DNA from: an uncultured Clostridia bacterium
GTDB lineage: Bacteria; Bacillota; Clostridia; TANB77; CAG-508
Direction of reading: 5' to 3'
Assembly: GCA_944391745.1 (NCBI GenBank)
Contig: CALXUS010000006.1
Span: forward strand, 1 to 64,000
DNA length: 64,000 nucleotides
The notes under the pieces were generated by a model. It worked only from the letters and a program-made list of their open reading frames with translations, was not told the DNA's origin and searched no databases. Below are positions 56,030-64,000 of the stretch, piece after piece. The number at the start of each line of letters is the position of its first letter. The stretch's first letter is position 1. The position numbers were made by a program, and so were the translations under genes.

Positions 56030-57709
56030 TTATTTTATATAGCCTTCGTTTTTCGAATCCTCAAAATTAATTGATTTTCCTTTACAGAAATTTTCAAAAT
56101 CTTCTGAAATTCCTTCTCCTAATAAAAATTTTAAAATTCTTGGATTATTTGAAATAGACATAAGTTTTGAAGCCATTATCAATTTTTTAAAAGTTATTTC
56201 AGGCTCTTCATCCCTTGTCGTCTTCTTTAATAAATCTTCACCTAATTGCTCTTTATATTTTATATAATCATATATAATTGGATTTACTTGTTTTTGAGAA
56301 ATTATTATATTTTTAATTTCTTTTTCCTTTCCATCTTTTAAATTGATGTCTTGTAAGAATATTGGAACTAAATTTTCAAATATTTTATTATCCTTATCTA
56401 TTTTATCTTTATTTATTTCTCTTCCATTAACTATTATTCTTGCATTTAATGGTATATCCCATTTTCCGTCAACTTGGTTTCTTTCTATTATATTTAATAC
56501 CTCATTTTTTATTTCTTCTGAAGCGTCCATTATTTCATCAAAATATATTAAATGAATTTTATCGGGTTCATTTGCACACTTTCTCTCGATATTTACTAAC
56601 CAAGATGGCTTTATATCTATCATTTCTTCAGTTTCTTCACAAAATGTGCTTTTTCCTATTAGAGATTCTTCATTGATGATTCCTAAGCATATAATCTCTG
56701 CATCATTATCTAATTCTCTAACATATCTAGATATTTGTTTACTATTAATATTGCTGAATAAAATTATTGGTATTTCACTTTGTAGTAATGTTCTAATTAT
56801 TTTATCTTGTTCTTCTTTATTCAAATAGTTAATTAATGAAGTGTTTTTATGTTTTACAGCCATTGCTTCTTCTATTGTTTTTTCTTGTACTGGTCTATAT
56901 GTAAACATCTCTTTAGCTATATAGTCATTCATAAAACTTAATAATGGAGACTTTTCCCACTTTGTATACTTTTTAATTTCACTTCTATCTTCAAGTTCTA
57001 AAGGTATATTAAAAGGTCTCATCCCTCCAAATAAAATTTTTTTACTATAGCATTCATCTTTTTCTCTATCGTATATCCATATTACAGGCTTAACTTCTAC
57101 CCATATAGGCTCATTGCTCTTAGATGATGCATATCTATTTAAATCTATGATTATGTTATCACTTTCAAATTCATTATAAAGATTAGCTAGAAGTCTAATA
57201 TATCTCTTCCCTTCAAAAATATATTCATCTAGTTTTAAAGGCATTATTTCTGTGAAATATGATTCATATAATGCTCCAATTTTTCCATCAATTGTAAAGC
57301 CATTTCCAGTTCTTTTTAATCTTGATTTTTTAAAATATGCTTCAAGGCAATTATTAATTGTCCTTTGTGGCGCATCTTGTGGAAAATATCCTTTTCGGAA
57401 TTCTATAAATCGACCTTTTTCATTTTTTAGAATCTCCTTTTTAAACTCTTCTGGTAATATTAAAGATGGTCTTATCCCAATACTTTTATCATAAGGTTGA
57501 AATGTCATTTTCCTTCCGGCATAATTATATCCATAGATTGATCCGAAATTATTTATTTCTCTCGTTATAAAATTTCCATAATTTTTTATATTATCTTGGT
57601 CTTTTTCTTGTCTAAATTGGCATCCTAATATAATAGCAAAATCAGATATTTCTGCTTTTTCTACATAATCATTACTTCTATCATTTTTTATTAAATCTAA
57701 TTTAAACAT
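56030..57709 (-). CDS. Array gene 4: permuted DUF6273-like module + AAA+ with lid
   Basis: 559 residues, the longest member. N-terminal half with ISDFAIILGCQFRQ, ITREINNFG and GIRPSLILPEE, then RKGYFPQDAPQR and VKPVIWIYDREKDECYSKKIL. Walker A is fully degenerate (LFSNINSKQ, no glycine pattern) while Walker B is canonical (IYFDEIMDA). The lid NPIIYDYIKYKEQ to DFENFCKG is present. Probably non-hydrolysing, perhaps a structural ring subunit. AAAGGAAC before the start. Confidence 0.72.
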   Translation of the reverse strand: MFKLDLIKNDRSNDYVEKAEISDFAIILGCQFRQEKDQDNIKNYGNFITREINNFGSIYGYNYAGRKMTFQPYDKSIGIRPSLILPEEFKKEILKNEKGRFIEFRKGYFPQDAPQRTINNCLEAYFKKSRLKRTGNGFTIDGKIGALYESYFTEIMPLKLDEYIFEGKRYIRLLANLYNEFESDNIIIDLNRYASSKSNEPIWVEVKPVIWIYDREKDECYSKKILFGGMRPFNIPLELEDRSEIKKYTKWEKSPLLSFMNDYIAKEMFTYRPVQEKTIEEAMAVKHKNTSLINYLNKEEQDKIIRTLLQSEIPIILFSNINSKQISRYVRELDNDAEIICLGIINEESLIGKSTFCEETEEMIDIKPSWLVNIERKCANEPDKIHLIYFDEIMDASEEIKNEVLNIIERNQVDGKWDIPLNARIIVNGREINKDKIDKDNKIFENLVPIFLQDINLKDGKEKEIKNIIISQKQVNPIIYDYIKYKEQLGEDLLKKTTRDEEPEITFKKLIMASKLMSISNNPRILKFLLGEGISEDFENFCKGKSINFEDSKNEGYIK

Positions 57710-57760
57710 ATAATTTAGTTCCTTTTTGTCTGTGATTTTCCATACTAAATTATCGTTTGT

Positions 57761-59356
57761 TTATTTCTCCAGTTCTTCTTTTTCTTGTTTATTATAAAAT
57801 TCTGTAAATTCTTTTGTTATTTCCTTGCCTAAAACTGGTCCTAGAGTTCGTGGATTGTTTGTTGCATACATTAATTTTGATGCTATTATCCATTTTTTTA
57901 GGCCTATCTGCATTTTTTTCTCTTTTTTATTTGATATATATTTTTGTATAAAAGGATGAATTGGTCTAGCTTCTAAATCCTTGTTTTTTATTGCTGGCTT
58001 TTCGCTATTTTCAATCCAATCTATCAAATCTACTGTTGTTGAGTCTATATTAACATTAATGCAACTATTAAATTGTTTTGTTAATGAATCATTTATTTCA
58101 TTTTCTCCTGAAATTACAATTCTTGAATTCACCGGTAATTCCCATCTGCCATTTACTTTATTTTTTTCAGTAATATTTATTATGTCATCTTTAATATCCT
58201 CACTTGCTTGATCTATTTCGTCAAAACATATTATATGTATTCTTTCAGGATTTATTTCACATTCAACTTCTAATTTTTTTAACCATGCAGGTTTAATTTC
58301 TCTCATTTCTCCTATTTGATCATCAAATTTGCAAATACCATTTAAACTTTCCTTATTTATATTTCTTAAACAAATTGTTTCTGCATCTTCATCATATAAT
58401 GTAATAATGTCGCTTTTTCCATCTATTTCTTTCCCATGTATAAATAGTGGTATTCCACTTTCTAAAGCTGCTTTAATCATTTCTTGACTTGACAGATTAG
58501 CATTATTTTCTTCACTATTAGATGTATCAATTTCTAATATATCTTCTTTATCTTCTTTGCTTTTTATTCCATTTGCAAATATTTCTTTTAAAAAGATGTC
58601 GTTTAAATATTTATATATTGTTAATTCCTTAATATCTGATAATCTATATTCGTACCTTTCATTAAGCATTTGCCTAGTTGTTAAAACTTTTTCTGATAAT
58701 AATATATATTGATTATCTTTTTTTAGAACATTCCAAACTATAGGTTCTACTTTTATCCATGTTGGTATTCCATCGCGAGTATCTTCCGACTCATGATATA
58801 CTGTATATTCTCCATGAGTCACATTAGGAGTTATTTTGATATATCTTTCACCTTCGATTTCGTATTCTGGAAATATACTACTATCATCACCCATGTTACA
58901 TGTATAGTGGTTTCCTGTTTCTTTCGCTCCTCTTTCAATTTTTTTTTGCTTTTCAAAATATTCTTTTGTCTGAGGAAATTCACCAAGTTTAATTTTTACA
59001 TTATCTGAGTATTTTATTTCATCTCTTTTAAGAATTTCGTTACAATTTTTAAAAATTTCATTTACATCTTCTTGACTTAATCTTATTATGGGTCTAATTC
59101 CCATATTTCTAACGCCGAATAAGCCTTCTCCTATTAAACCTATTCCATTATTATAATAGGAATAATACATATTAGATCTTCCTTGTATATCAACAGTTAT
59201 ATTATTGATCCAATATGAAGCGTAACATTTATATTCTAATTTATTAAAAGTCATTCTTCCGCCAAGAAGTCTGTAAAAGTCTGTAGCTTCTGCATTCATA
59301 TCATATTTACCGATAAATTCTTGTGCTTCTTCTTCTTTTATTAAGTCTACTTCCAT
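57761..59356 (-). CDS. Array gene 3: permuted DUF6273-like module + intact AAA+
   Basis: 531 residues. This member shows the N-terminal module most clearly: EATDFYRLLGG, CYASYWINN, GIRPIIRLSQED (residues 25-105), then IKLGEFPQTKEYF and VEPIVWNVLKKDNQYILLSEKVL, followed by ELTIYKYLNDIFLKEIF (like the LRKWLNxxF block of DUF6273). Walker A GKEIDGKS (308-315) and Walker B IICFDEIDQA are canonical. The lid IHPFIQKYISNKK to EFTEFYNK is present. Strong AGGAGG. Likely an active ATPase. Confidence 0.77.
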   Translation of the reverse strand: MEVDLIKEEEAQEFIGKYDMNAEATDFYRLLGGRMTFNKLEYKCYASYWINNITVDIQGRSNMYYSYYNNGIGLIGEGLFGVRNMGIRPIIRLSQEDVNEIFKNCNEILKRDEIKYSDNVKIKLGEFPQTKEYFEKQKKIERGAKETGNHYTCNMGDDSSIFPEYEIEGERYIKITPNVTHGEYTVYHESEDTRDGIPTWIKVEPIVWNVLKKDNQYILLSEKVLTTRQMLNERYEYRLSDIKELTIYKYLNDIFLKEIFANGIKSKEDKEDILEIDTSNSEENNANLSSQEMIKAALESGIPLFIHGKEIDGKSDIITLYDEDAETICLRNINKESLNGICKFDDQIGEMREIKPAWLKKLEVECEINPERIHIICFDEIDQASEDIKDDIINITEKNKVNGRWELPVNSRIVISGENEINDSLTKQFNSCINVNIDSTTVDLIDWIENSEKPAIKNKDLEARPIHPFIQKYISNKKEKKMQIGLKKWIIASKLMYATNNPRTLGPVLGKEITKEFTEFYNKQEKEELEK

Positions 59357-59385
59357 AAAAATTTGTTGCCTCCTAAATTAATATT

Positions 59386-60747
59386 TTATCTCATTTCTGT
59401 TTCTTTTTCTGTTGTTTCTTCATTTATTTTTGAATATAATATTTTTCGTATTTGAGTATTTTCATTTGCTTTATGCATTTTTAGCCACAATTTTGCATTA
59501 GGTTTTATCACTATTTTTTCAGATTTTTCTATAACCTCTTTATTAATATCTTTATCATTTTCTGCAGATAGTACAATTCTTATATTTGGTGGTAGATTCC
59601 AATTATTTACTTTTCTTGTATTTATAATTCTTAATAAGCATTCTTGTATATCCTTTTGTGCTTTATCTATTTCATCAAAATAAATAATACTTATTTTCTC
59701 TGGATTTATCTCATATTTTCTTTCTAATTCGTCTAGCCATGCAGGTTTAATGTTAATTATTTTTTCTTTATCACTAATGCTTATTCCCATTAGGCTTTCT
59801 TTTGTCTCATTTCTTAAGCATATTATTTGAAAATCATTGTCATATTGTTGAATTATTTTACTTTTTCCATCTATTTCTCTTCCTATTAAAAGAATAGGTT
59901 TATCTTTTTGTAATGATTTTCTTATTAATTCATTTATGTCTACTTTTTCATCATTTGCATTTAACTGATTATTATCTTCAAAATATCTCTTTAATTCTGT
60001 ATTTCTAAATATATCTCTAATTAAAATATTTTTTAAATATTTGTATATATCTAAATCTTCTAAATTTATTTTTTCATCTTCTCTTATTTCTCTGCTTTGT
60101 ACTTCCTGTCCTGAAGTTAAGACATATTCAGATACAAGTACATATTGTTTATCTTTTTTTAATATTCTCCATACAACAGGACTTACTTTAAACCATTCTC
60201 CTTTGCTTTTTCCTTCAGTCTCTCTTAATAGCCTTACGTATTTTTCACCTTCGTACTCATATTCTTTAGAAGGATTGTCGTTTGTCCATAAAGAATAACT
60301 ATATTGATTTCCGGTTTCTTTTAATTCATTAGAATGATTATTAAATTCTCCTTCTAATATCAAAGATTTTCCCCCAGAAACTTTTTCTTGAGGATATTCT
60401 CCTAATACTACCCCCCAATTATCTTTATATTTTATGATGTCTTCATCTTCTATTAAACCTAGTTTATTTTTTATGAAATTGTTAATTTCTGATTCATCAA
60501 TTCTAATTACTGGTCTAATTCCTATATTTTTTTCTGCCATACTAATACTAAATGGTATTCCATAGGAATTTATGTATATATATTTAGATAATTTTATATT
60601 ACTTATAGGATTTAAATTACACCAATAATCTGCACTATGCAAACGGCTACCTTCTAAAGCTCTATAATAGTCTGTTCCTAGTGCTATGTATTCTTTATCA
60701 AAAAAACTTATGTAATCATCATAACCTAATAAATCAACTTTTATCAT
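59386..60747 (-). CDS. Array gene 2: permuted DUF6273-like module + lidless AAA+, Walker motifs intact
   Basis: 453 residues. N-terminal half with LGTDYYRALEGS, DYWCNL and GIRPVIRIDESE, then GVVLGEYPQEKV and VSPVVWRILKKDKQYVLVSEYVL. Walker A GREIDGKS (289-296) and Walker B IIYFDEIDKA are canonical. The chain stops after the core (KINEETTEKETEMR) with no lid. It starts 14 bp after gene 1. It could be an active ATPase with a modified C-terminus; lidless forms occur here at every third position. Confidence 0.72.
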   Translation of the reverse strand: MIKVDLLGYDDYISFFDKEYIALGTDYYRALEGSRLHSADYWCNLNPISNIKLSKYIYINSYGIPFSISMAEKNIGIRPVIRIDESEINNFIKNKLGLIEDEDIIKYKDNWGVVLGEYPQEKVSGGKSLILEGEFNNHSNELKETGNQYSYSLWTNDNPSKEYEYEGEKYVRLLRETEGKSKGEWFKVSPVVWRILKKDKQYVLVSEYVLTSGQEVQSREIREDEKINLEDLDIYKYLKNILIRDIFRNTELKRYFEDNNQLNANDEKVDINELIRKSLQKDKPILLIGREIDGKSKIIQQYDNDFQIICLRNETKESLMGISISDKEKIINIKPAWLDELERKYEINPEKISIIYFDEIDKAQKDIQECLLRIINTRKVNNWNLPPNIRIVLSAENDKDINKEVIEKSEKIVIKPNAKLWLKMHKANENTQIRKILYSKINEETTEKETEMR

Positions 60748-60761
60748 ACTATCCTCTTAAT

Positions 60762-62318
60762 TTATCTTTGCTCTTTTAATTCCTCTTGATTTTCTTTTCT
60801 TTTTTTATTCTTCTGTTTCTGACAAAAGTTTATAAAATCTTTAGTTATTTCTCTTCCTAATAAAGGTTCTAATATTTTAGGATTATCTGTTGTATACATT
60901 AATTTCGATGCTTGTATCCATTTTATAAAATTTATATTTTCATCTAAGTTTTTATCTGCTAAGTAATTATATATACTTTGATGTATTGGTTTTTCTACTG
61001 TATCTTTATATTTTACTTTTATTGTCTCTGTAATTTTTGACCAATTTAGTAAATCTCCTATTGTTGGATTTATATTCAGTCTTATAAAGCTTTCATAGTT
61101 TAATTTACTATTTGCATCTTCTCCAGAAATAATTATTCTCGCATTCTGAGGTAATTCCCATATTCCATTTACCTTTCTTTTATTGGCTATATTTATCACA
61201 GCATTTTGTATATTTTCCGGAGCAGAGTCTATTTGTTCAAAACATATTATGTGAATCTTTGATGGTTCCATTTCACATTTATTTTTTAATTTTCTTAACC
61301 AAGATGGTTCTATATCTATTTGTCTTAAACTTTCTTGACTGTAAACACTATTTCCCAATAAACTTTCATTATTTGCATTTTCTAAACATACAATTTCTGG
61401 ATTACTATCAAAAAGTTCTATCAATTTACTTTTTGGTCCATTTTCAGGTCCTCCTAAGTAAATTGGTACATTACTTTCTAATGCAGCCTTTATAATATCT
61501 TTTTTATTTAATTTGGTTTCCTTTTCATTCTTATTATTTTCTTTTTTATTATCATCAATGTTATGTTTTTTTATTTCTATTCCTTCACCAGAAAATATTT
61601 CTTCTCCCATAATATCTAAAGTTTTAAATATATCTAAAAGTTCAACATTTTCACCTTTACTAATTATTTTTGATGTACTATCTATTGCTCCATAGTTTAA
61701 TACATTTTCGGCTACTAATTTATATTCATTATTCGTTTTTATTAAATTCCATAGAACTGGACAAACTTGAACCCAAGTTGGTTTACCTCTATAACTAGTT
61801 CGAATATATTTATAATATCCTACCACGCTTGTATAAAGCATTTCATTATAACTTTTTGATGTTAAATTTCCATTGTATGTATAAATTTTTCCAGTTTCCT
61901 TCAATACTCCTCTTGAATATAGATCTTCTAAAAAAGCATTGTCACTATCTGAAACAAAGTATTTAGGATATTCACCCCATTTAATAAGTATATTATCTTT
62001 AAAAGTTATTAAATCTTTTTTTAATAGTTCTAAATATGGATTAAGACTCTTTTCCCTAATCAAATATTTTAACTCTTGTTCATCGATTCTAATTACTGGT
62101 CTTATTCCTATTTCATCCTGATTTAATTTTCTTGTTTTTTTTTCGCCTTTAATATTTATTGAATGAGCTTCAAGTTTGTCAATTTCAAACTCTCTAATCC
62201 AGAATTCTAAAGTTGTATTACGATTATAGCTCCATAATACCTTACAAAAGTCTGTTTCAATAACGCAAACATTCATTATATTTATGTCTTCTGTTCTAGG
62301 TAAATCCATTTCTATCAT
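60762..62318 (-). CDS. Array gene 1: permuted DUF6273-like module + AAA+ with lid
   Basis: 518 residues, first gene of the array. N-terminal half with IETDFCKVLWSYNR, LEFWIREF and GIRPVIRIDEQE, then LIKWGEYPKYFV and VCPVLWNLIKTNNEYKLVAE. Lys/Asn-rich linker at about 255-275. Walker A degenerate (GGPENGPKS, 289-297; Gly-Lys becomes Pro-Lys) and Walker B is IICFEQIDSA (EQ for DE). The lid IHQSIYNYLADKN to DFINFCQKQ is present. AAGGAGATTTCAATATC before the ATG. Probably not a hydrolase. The gene begins about 62 bp after corA; whether they share a transcript is unclear. Confidence 0.7.
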   Translation of the reverse strand: MIEMDLPRTEDINIMNVCVIETDFCKVLWSYNRNTTLEFWIREFEIDKLEAHSINIKGEKKTRKLNQDEIGIRPVIRIDEQELKYLIREKSLNPYLELLKKDLITFKDNILIKWGEYPKYFVSDSDNAFLEDLYSRGVLKETGKIYTYNGNLTSKSYNEMLYTSVVGYYKYIRTSYRGKPTWVQVCPVLWNLIKTNNEYKLVAENVLNYGAIDSTSKIISKGENVELLDIFKTLDIMGEEIFSGEGIEIKKHNIDDNKKENNKNEKETKLNKKDIIKAALESNVPIYLGGPENGPKSKLIELFDSNPEIVCLENANNESLLGNSVYSQESLRQIDIEPSWLRKLKNKCEMEPSKIHIICFEQIDSAPENIQNAVINIANKRKVNGIWELPQNARIIISGEDANSKLNYESFIRLNINPTIGDLLNWSKITETIKVKYKDTVEKPIHQSIYNYLADKNLDENINFIKWIQASKLMYTTDNPKILEPLLGREITKDFINFCQKQKNKKRKENQEELKEQR

Positions 62319-62380
62319 GATATTGAAATCTCCTTTATATTAAAAACCTTTTTGCTATTTTTATCTGATAGTTTCTTATT

Positions 62381-63334
62381 TTATTTCCCTAGTAAACCTT
62401 TTTTATTTAATAGTGCTATCGTTGCAGCTGTTACTACAAATGCTATTGCACAAAGTATCCAAAATCCATACTTAGCTATTTCAAATGGTACTTCTACATT
62501 CATTCCCCATAAAGATGCTATTAAAGTTGGTATTGATATTATAATTGTTATTGATGTTAATAATTTCATAACTTCATTTAGGTTATTTGATATAATAGAT
62601 GAATAAGCGTCCATTGTACTATCTAAAATATCTTTATATATTTTACTCATTTCAATAGCCTGTTTATTTTCAATAATTGCATCTTCTAGTATATCTTCAT
62701 CATCTTCATATAATTTTATATTTTTAATTTTTATTGTTCTCTCCATAACCGCTTCATTTGCTCTTAATGAAGTAATAAAGTATACTAAAGATTTTTCTAA
62801 ATCTAGCAACTTTAATAATTCTTTATTTTTCATAGAGTTTTTTAGTCTATCCTCTGCGCTTTCTGTTTCTCTATTAATTAATTTTAAATATGTTAAATAA
62901 CTTGATGAATTCTTATACATTACTTGTAATATAAATCTGCTTTTCTTATAAGTTGCAAATCCTTTTACTTTATTTATAGAAAAGTCTTTTAAAATATCTA
63001 GTTCTTTTAAAGAAACTGTAATAATGTAATCATCTCTTACTACAATCATTCCAAATGGCATTGTTGTATAAATTTCATGGTTTTCTTCTGTTTCTTTAAT
63101 AGGCACGTCCATTATAAAAAGGACAGTATCATCATCTTCTTCATAGTCAATTCTGGCTTTTTCTTCACTATCTAATGAGTACCTTATAAAGTCTTCTTGT
63201 ATACTTAACTTTTCACATACTTCTTTTATTTCTTCATCAGATGGATTTACCATATCAATCCATGCTCCTATTTCATAGTCATTTATTTCATTAAATTCAT
63301 TACTTTTTATATCTGTTTTATATATTTTTATCAT
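62381..63334 (-). CDS. corA: CorA-family divalent cation transporter
   Basis: A 317-residue transporter. The long N-terminal cytoplasmic part begins MIKIYKTDIKSN and includes a helical arm of about 150 residues. The C-terminal ~65 residues hold two membrane segments, the first ending in the pore signature LWGMNVEVPF (GMN), the second ending in KKGLLGK. CorA proteins form pentamers carrying Mg2+, Co2+ or Ni2+ down the gradient. The length is typical. AAGGGGGAAAA before the ATG. Cell membrane. Confidence 0.93.
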   Translation of the reverse strand: MIKIYKTDIKSNEFNEINDYEIGAWIDMVNPSDEEIKEVCEKLSIQEDFIRYSLDSEEKARIDYEEDDDTVLFIMDVPIKETEENHEIYTTMPFGMIVVRDDYIITVSLKELDILKDFSINKVKGFATYKKSRFILQVMYKNSSSYLTYLKLINRETESAEDRLKNSMKNKELLKLLDLEKSLVYFITSLRANEAVMERTIKIKNIKLYEDDEDILEDAIIENKQAIEMSKIYKDILDSTMDAYSSIISNNLNEVMKLLTSITIIISIPTLIASLWGMNVEVPFEIAKYGFWILCAIAFVVTAATIALLNKKGLLGK

Positions 63335-63374
63335 GAGTAATTTTCCCCCTTATTATTTTTTATAATTCTCATGT

Positions 63375-64000
63375 TTAAATTACTTTTTCCATGATGCAAT
63401 CTTTTGCAGCAGTAAAAAAGCTTAATATCATTTTTCCAATCATTTTCTTATCATTTTCATTTATATTTTTATATGATTTTAATATTATTCCGATATTTCT
63501 TGCTTTTGAAGAATTGAATTCTTTAAATGTTTTTACATTTGTTTTCGTTACTATTTCATACATTATATTTATGAAATTTGCCCTTTGCTCCGGACTAGTT
63601 GACTTAAGCCAATTTCTAACTGTTTCGTTAATTATATCACTTCCATTGGTGACTTTTTGCATCTTTTCTAAAGCGTTTCCTACCACTTCCCAAGAAAATA
63701 TATCATGTTGCAATATCACTATTTGAGTGCTTCTAACAACAGTATATTTTTCTTTATGTTCTAGTAATCTTCCAATAATTGAAGATTGAGGAATGTAAGT
63801 ATATATTTTATTTAATATTCTTTTATAGTTTTCATTTTCAATTACTGTTTCATCAAATCCAGGGCCATCAAAATTTGTAACACTTATTATTCTTTCTTGT
63901 ATATTTACAGGACAAAATACTGCAGAATATACTGCTAAATTTCCACCTTTTGAATGCCCTCCCAAAATCATTTTTTCTGTATACTTAGATGAAACATTTT
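63375..64000 (-). CDS. DUF2974 (Mbeg1-like) alpha/beta hydrolase, 5' end beyond the window
   Basis: The C-terminal 198 residues and about 10 more upstream codons are visible; the reading frame stays open to base 64000, so the start is outside. The elbow MILGGHSKGGNLAVYSA (GHSKGG) and TNFDGPGFDE are typical of the DUF2974 family of lipase-like hydrolases. The catalytic His is likely in the region around IVILQHDIFSWEVVG. The substrate is unknown. It is followed by corA on the same strand. Confidence 0.85.
   Translation of the reverse strand, partial: NVSSKYTEKMILGGHSKGGNLAVYSAVFCPVNIQERIISVTNFDGPGFDETVIENENYKRILNKIYTYIPQSSIIGRLLEHKEKYTVVRSTQIVILQHDIFSWEVVGNALEKMQKVTNGSDIINETVRNWLKSTSPEQRANFINIMYEIVTKTNVKTFKEFNSSKARNIGIILKSYKNINENDKKMIGKMILSFFTAAKDCIMEKVI

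Noticed and set aside
48391..62318. Diversity-generating retroelement acting on the lectin-like modules
   Set aside because: There is no reverse transcriptase, template repeat or accessory gene in the window; the similarity of fold alone is not enough.

Overview
The window is AT-rich DNA from an anaerobic, low-GC Firmicute of clostridial type, most like the uncultured gut Clostridia. The support is a strong AAGGAG/AGGAGG ribosome-site style, a class III (oxygen-sensitive) ribonucleotide reductase, a PyrK/PyrD-type dihydroorotate dehydrogenase, TGA used as a stop (for example ending the NRPS gene, so genetic code 11), and MoxR, HD-GYP, ABC-F and CorA genes with clostridial-looking sequences. 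No 16S gene or other phylogenetic marker lies in the window, so this is an inference. LAYOUT. 0.2-7.5 kb is a decaying neighbourhood: a MYG1-family gene, a Cof-type HAD phosphatase, and two diverged copies of one block (sirtuin, small membrane proteins, TetR-type regulator) that have lost different pieces. Between the copies lie a Fic gene broken by an 8-bp tandem duplication and an anchored surface protein. 7.5-17 kb holds housekeeping and accessory enzymes, mostly on the minus strand: protein phosphatase, Ham1-like pyrophosphatase, two GNATs, PHP phosphoesterase, two alpha/beta hydrolases, a divergent LysR regulator, a beta-helix protein, a cyclophilin-like lipid-side protein, a polysaccharide deacetylase and an XRE regulator. 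17-20.8 kb has nrdD-nrdG and a Crp/Fnr-type regulator facing away from them, with a large dyad in the nrdD leader. 20.8-24.3 kb has two paralogous HExxH putative metallopeptidases (one frameshifted) around a DEDDh exonuclease. 24.4-26.1 kb has a PPC/DUF296 protein, a Dabb protein, a pentapeptide-like protein whose transcript may be leaderless, and tRNA-Arg(ACG) bracketed by an inverted repeat pair. 26.1-32.6 kb is the pyrimidine operon pyrB-pyrI-pyrC-pyrF-pyrK-pyrD with a divergent PyrE-like gene. 32.7-46.2 kb is a biosynthetic and signalling locus: an acyl-CoA-ligase/membrane fusion (frameshifted), divergent from a C-A-T-C-A-T-R nonribosomal peptide synthetase that is followed by a multi-pass histidine kinase and an HD-GYP response regulator. 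46.2-46.6 kb is a small GC-rich gene with its own promoter and terminator, bracketed by the same repeat family as the tRNA. 46.7-48.2 kb is an ABC-F protein. 48.4-62.3 kb is the most unusual part: nine tandem, co-directional paralogues that each join a C-type-lectin-like/DUF6273-like N-terminal module, with its halves apparently swapped, to a MoxR-like AAA+ domain. CorA and a truncated DUF2974 hydrolase end the window. HOW THEY MAY WORK TOGETHER. The NRPS architecture, starter C domain and neighbouring acyl ligase predict an N-acyl dipeptide aldehyde, or a pyrazinone if the peptide is not acylated. The downstream sensor kinase may sense that compound or a related signal. In the nine-gene array only three members keep both a canonical Walker A and a Walker B motif, and every third member lacks the C-terminal lid. 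This suggests a hetero-oligomeric AAA+ assembly with diversified recognition modules. It is the best candidate for an undescribed system here.
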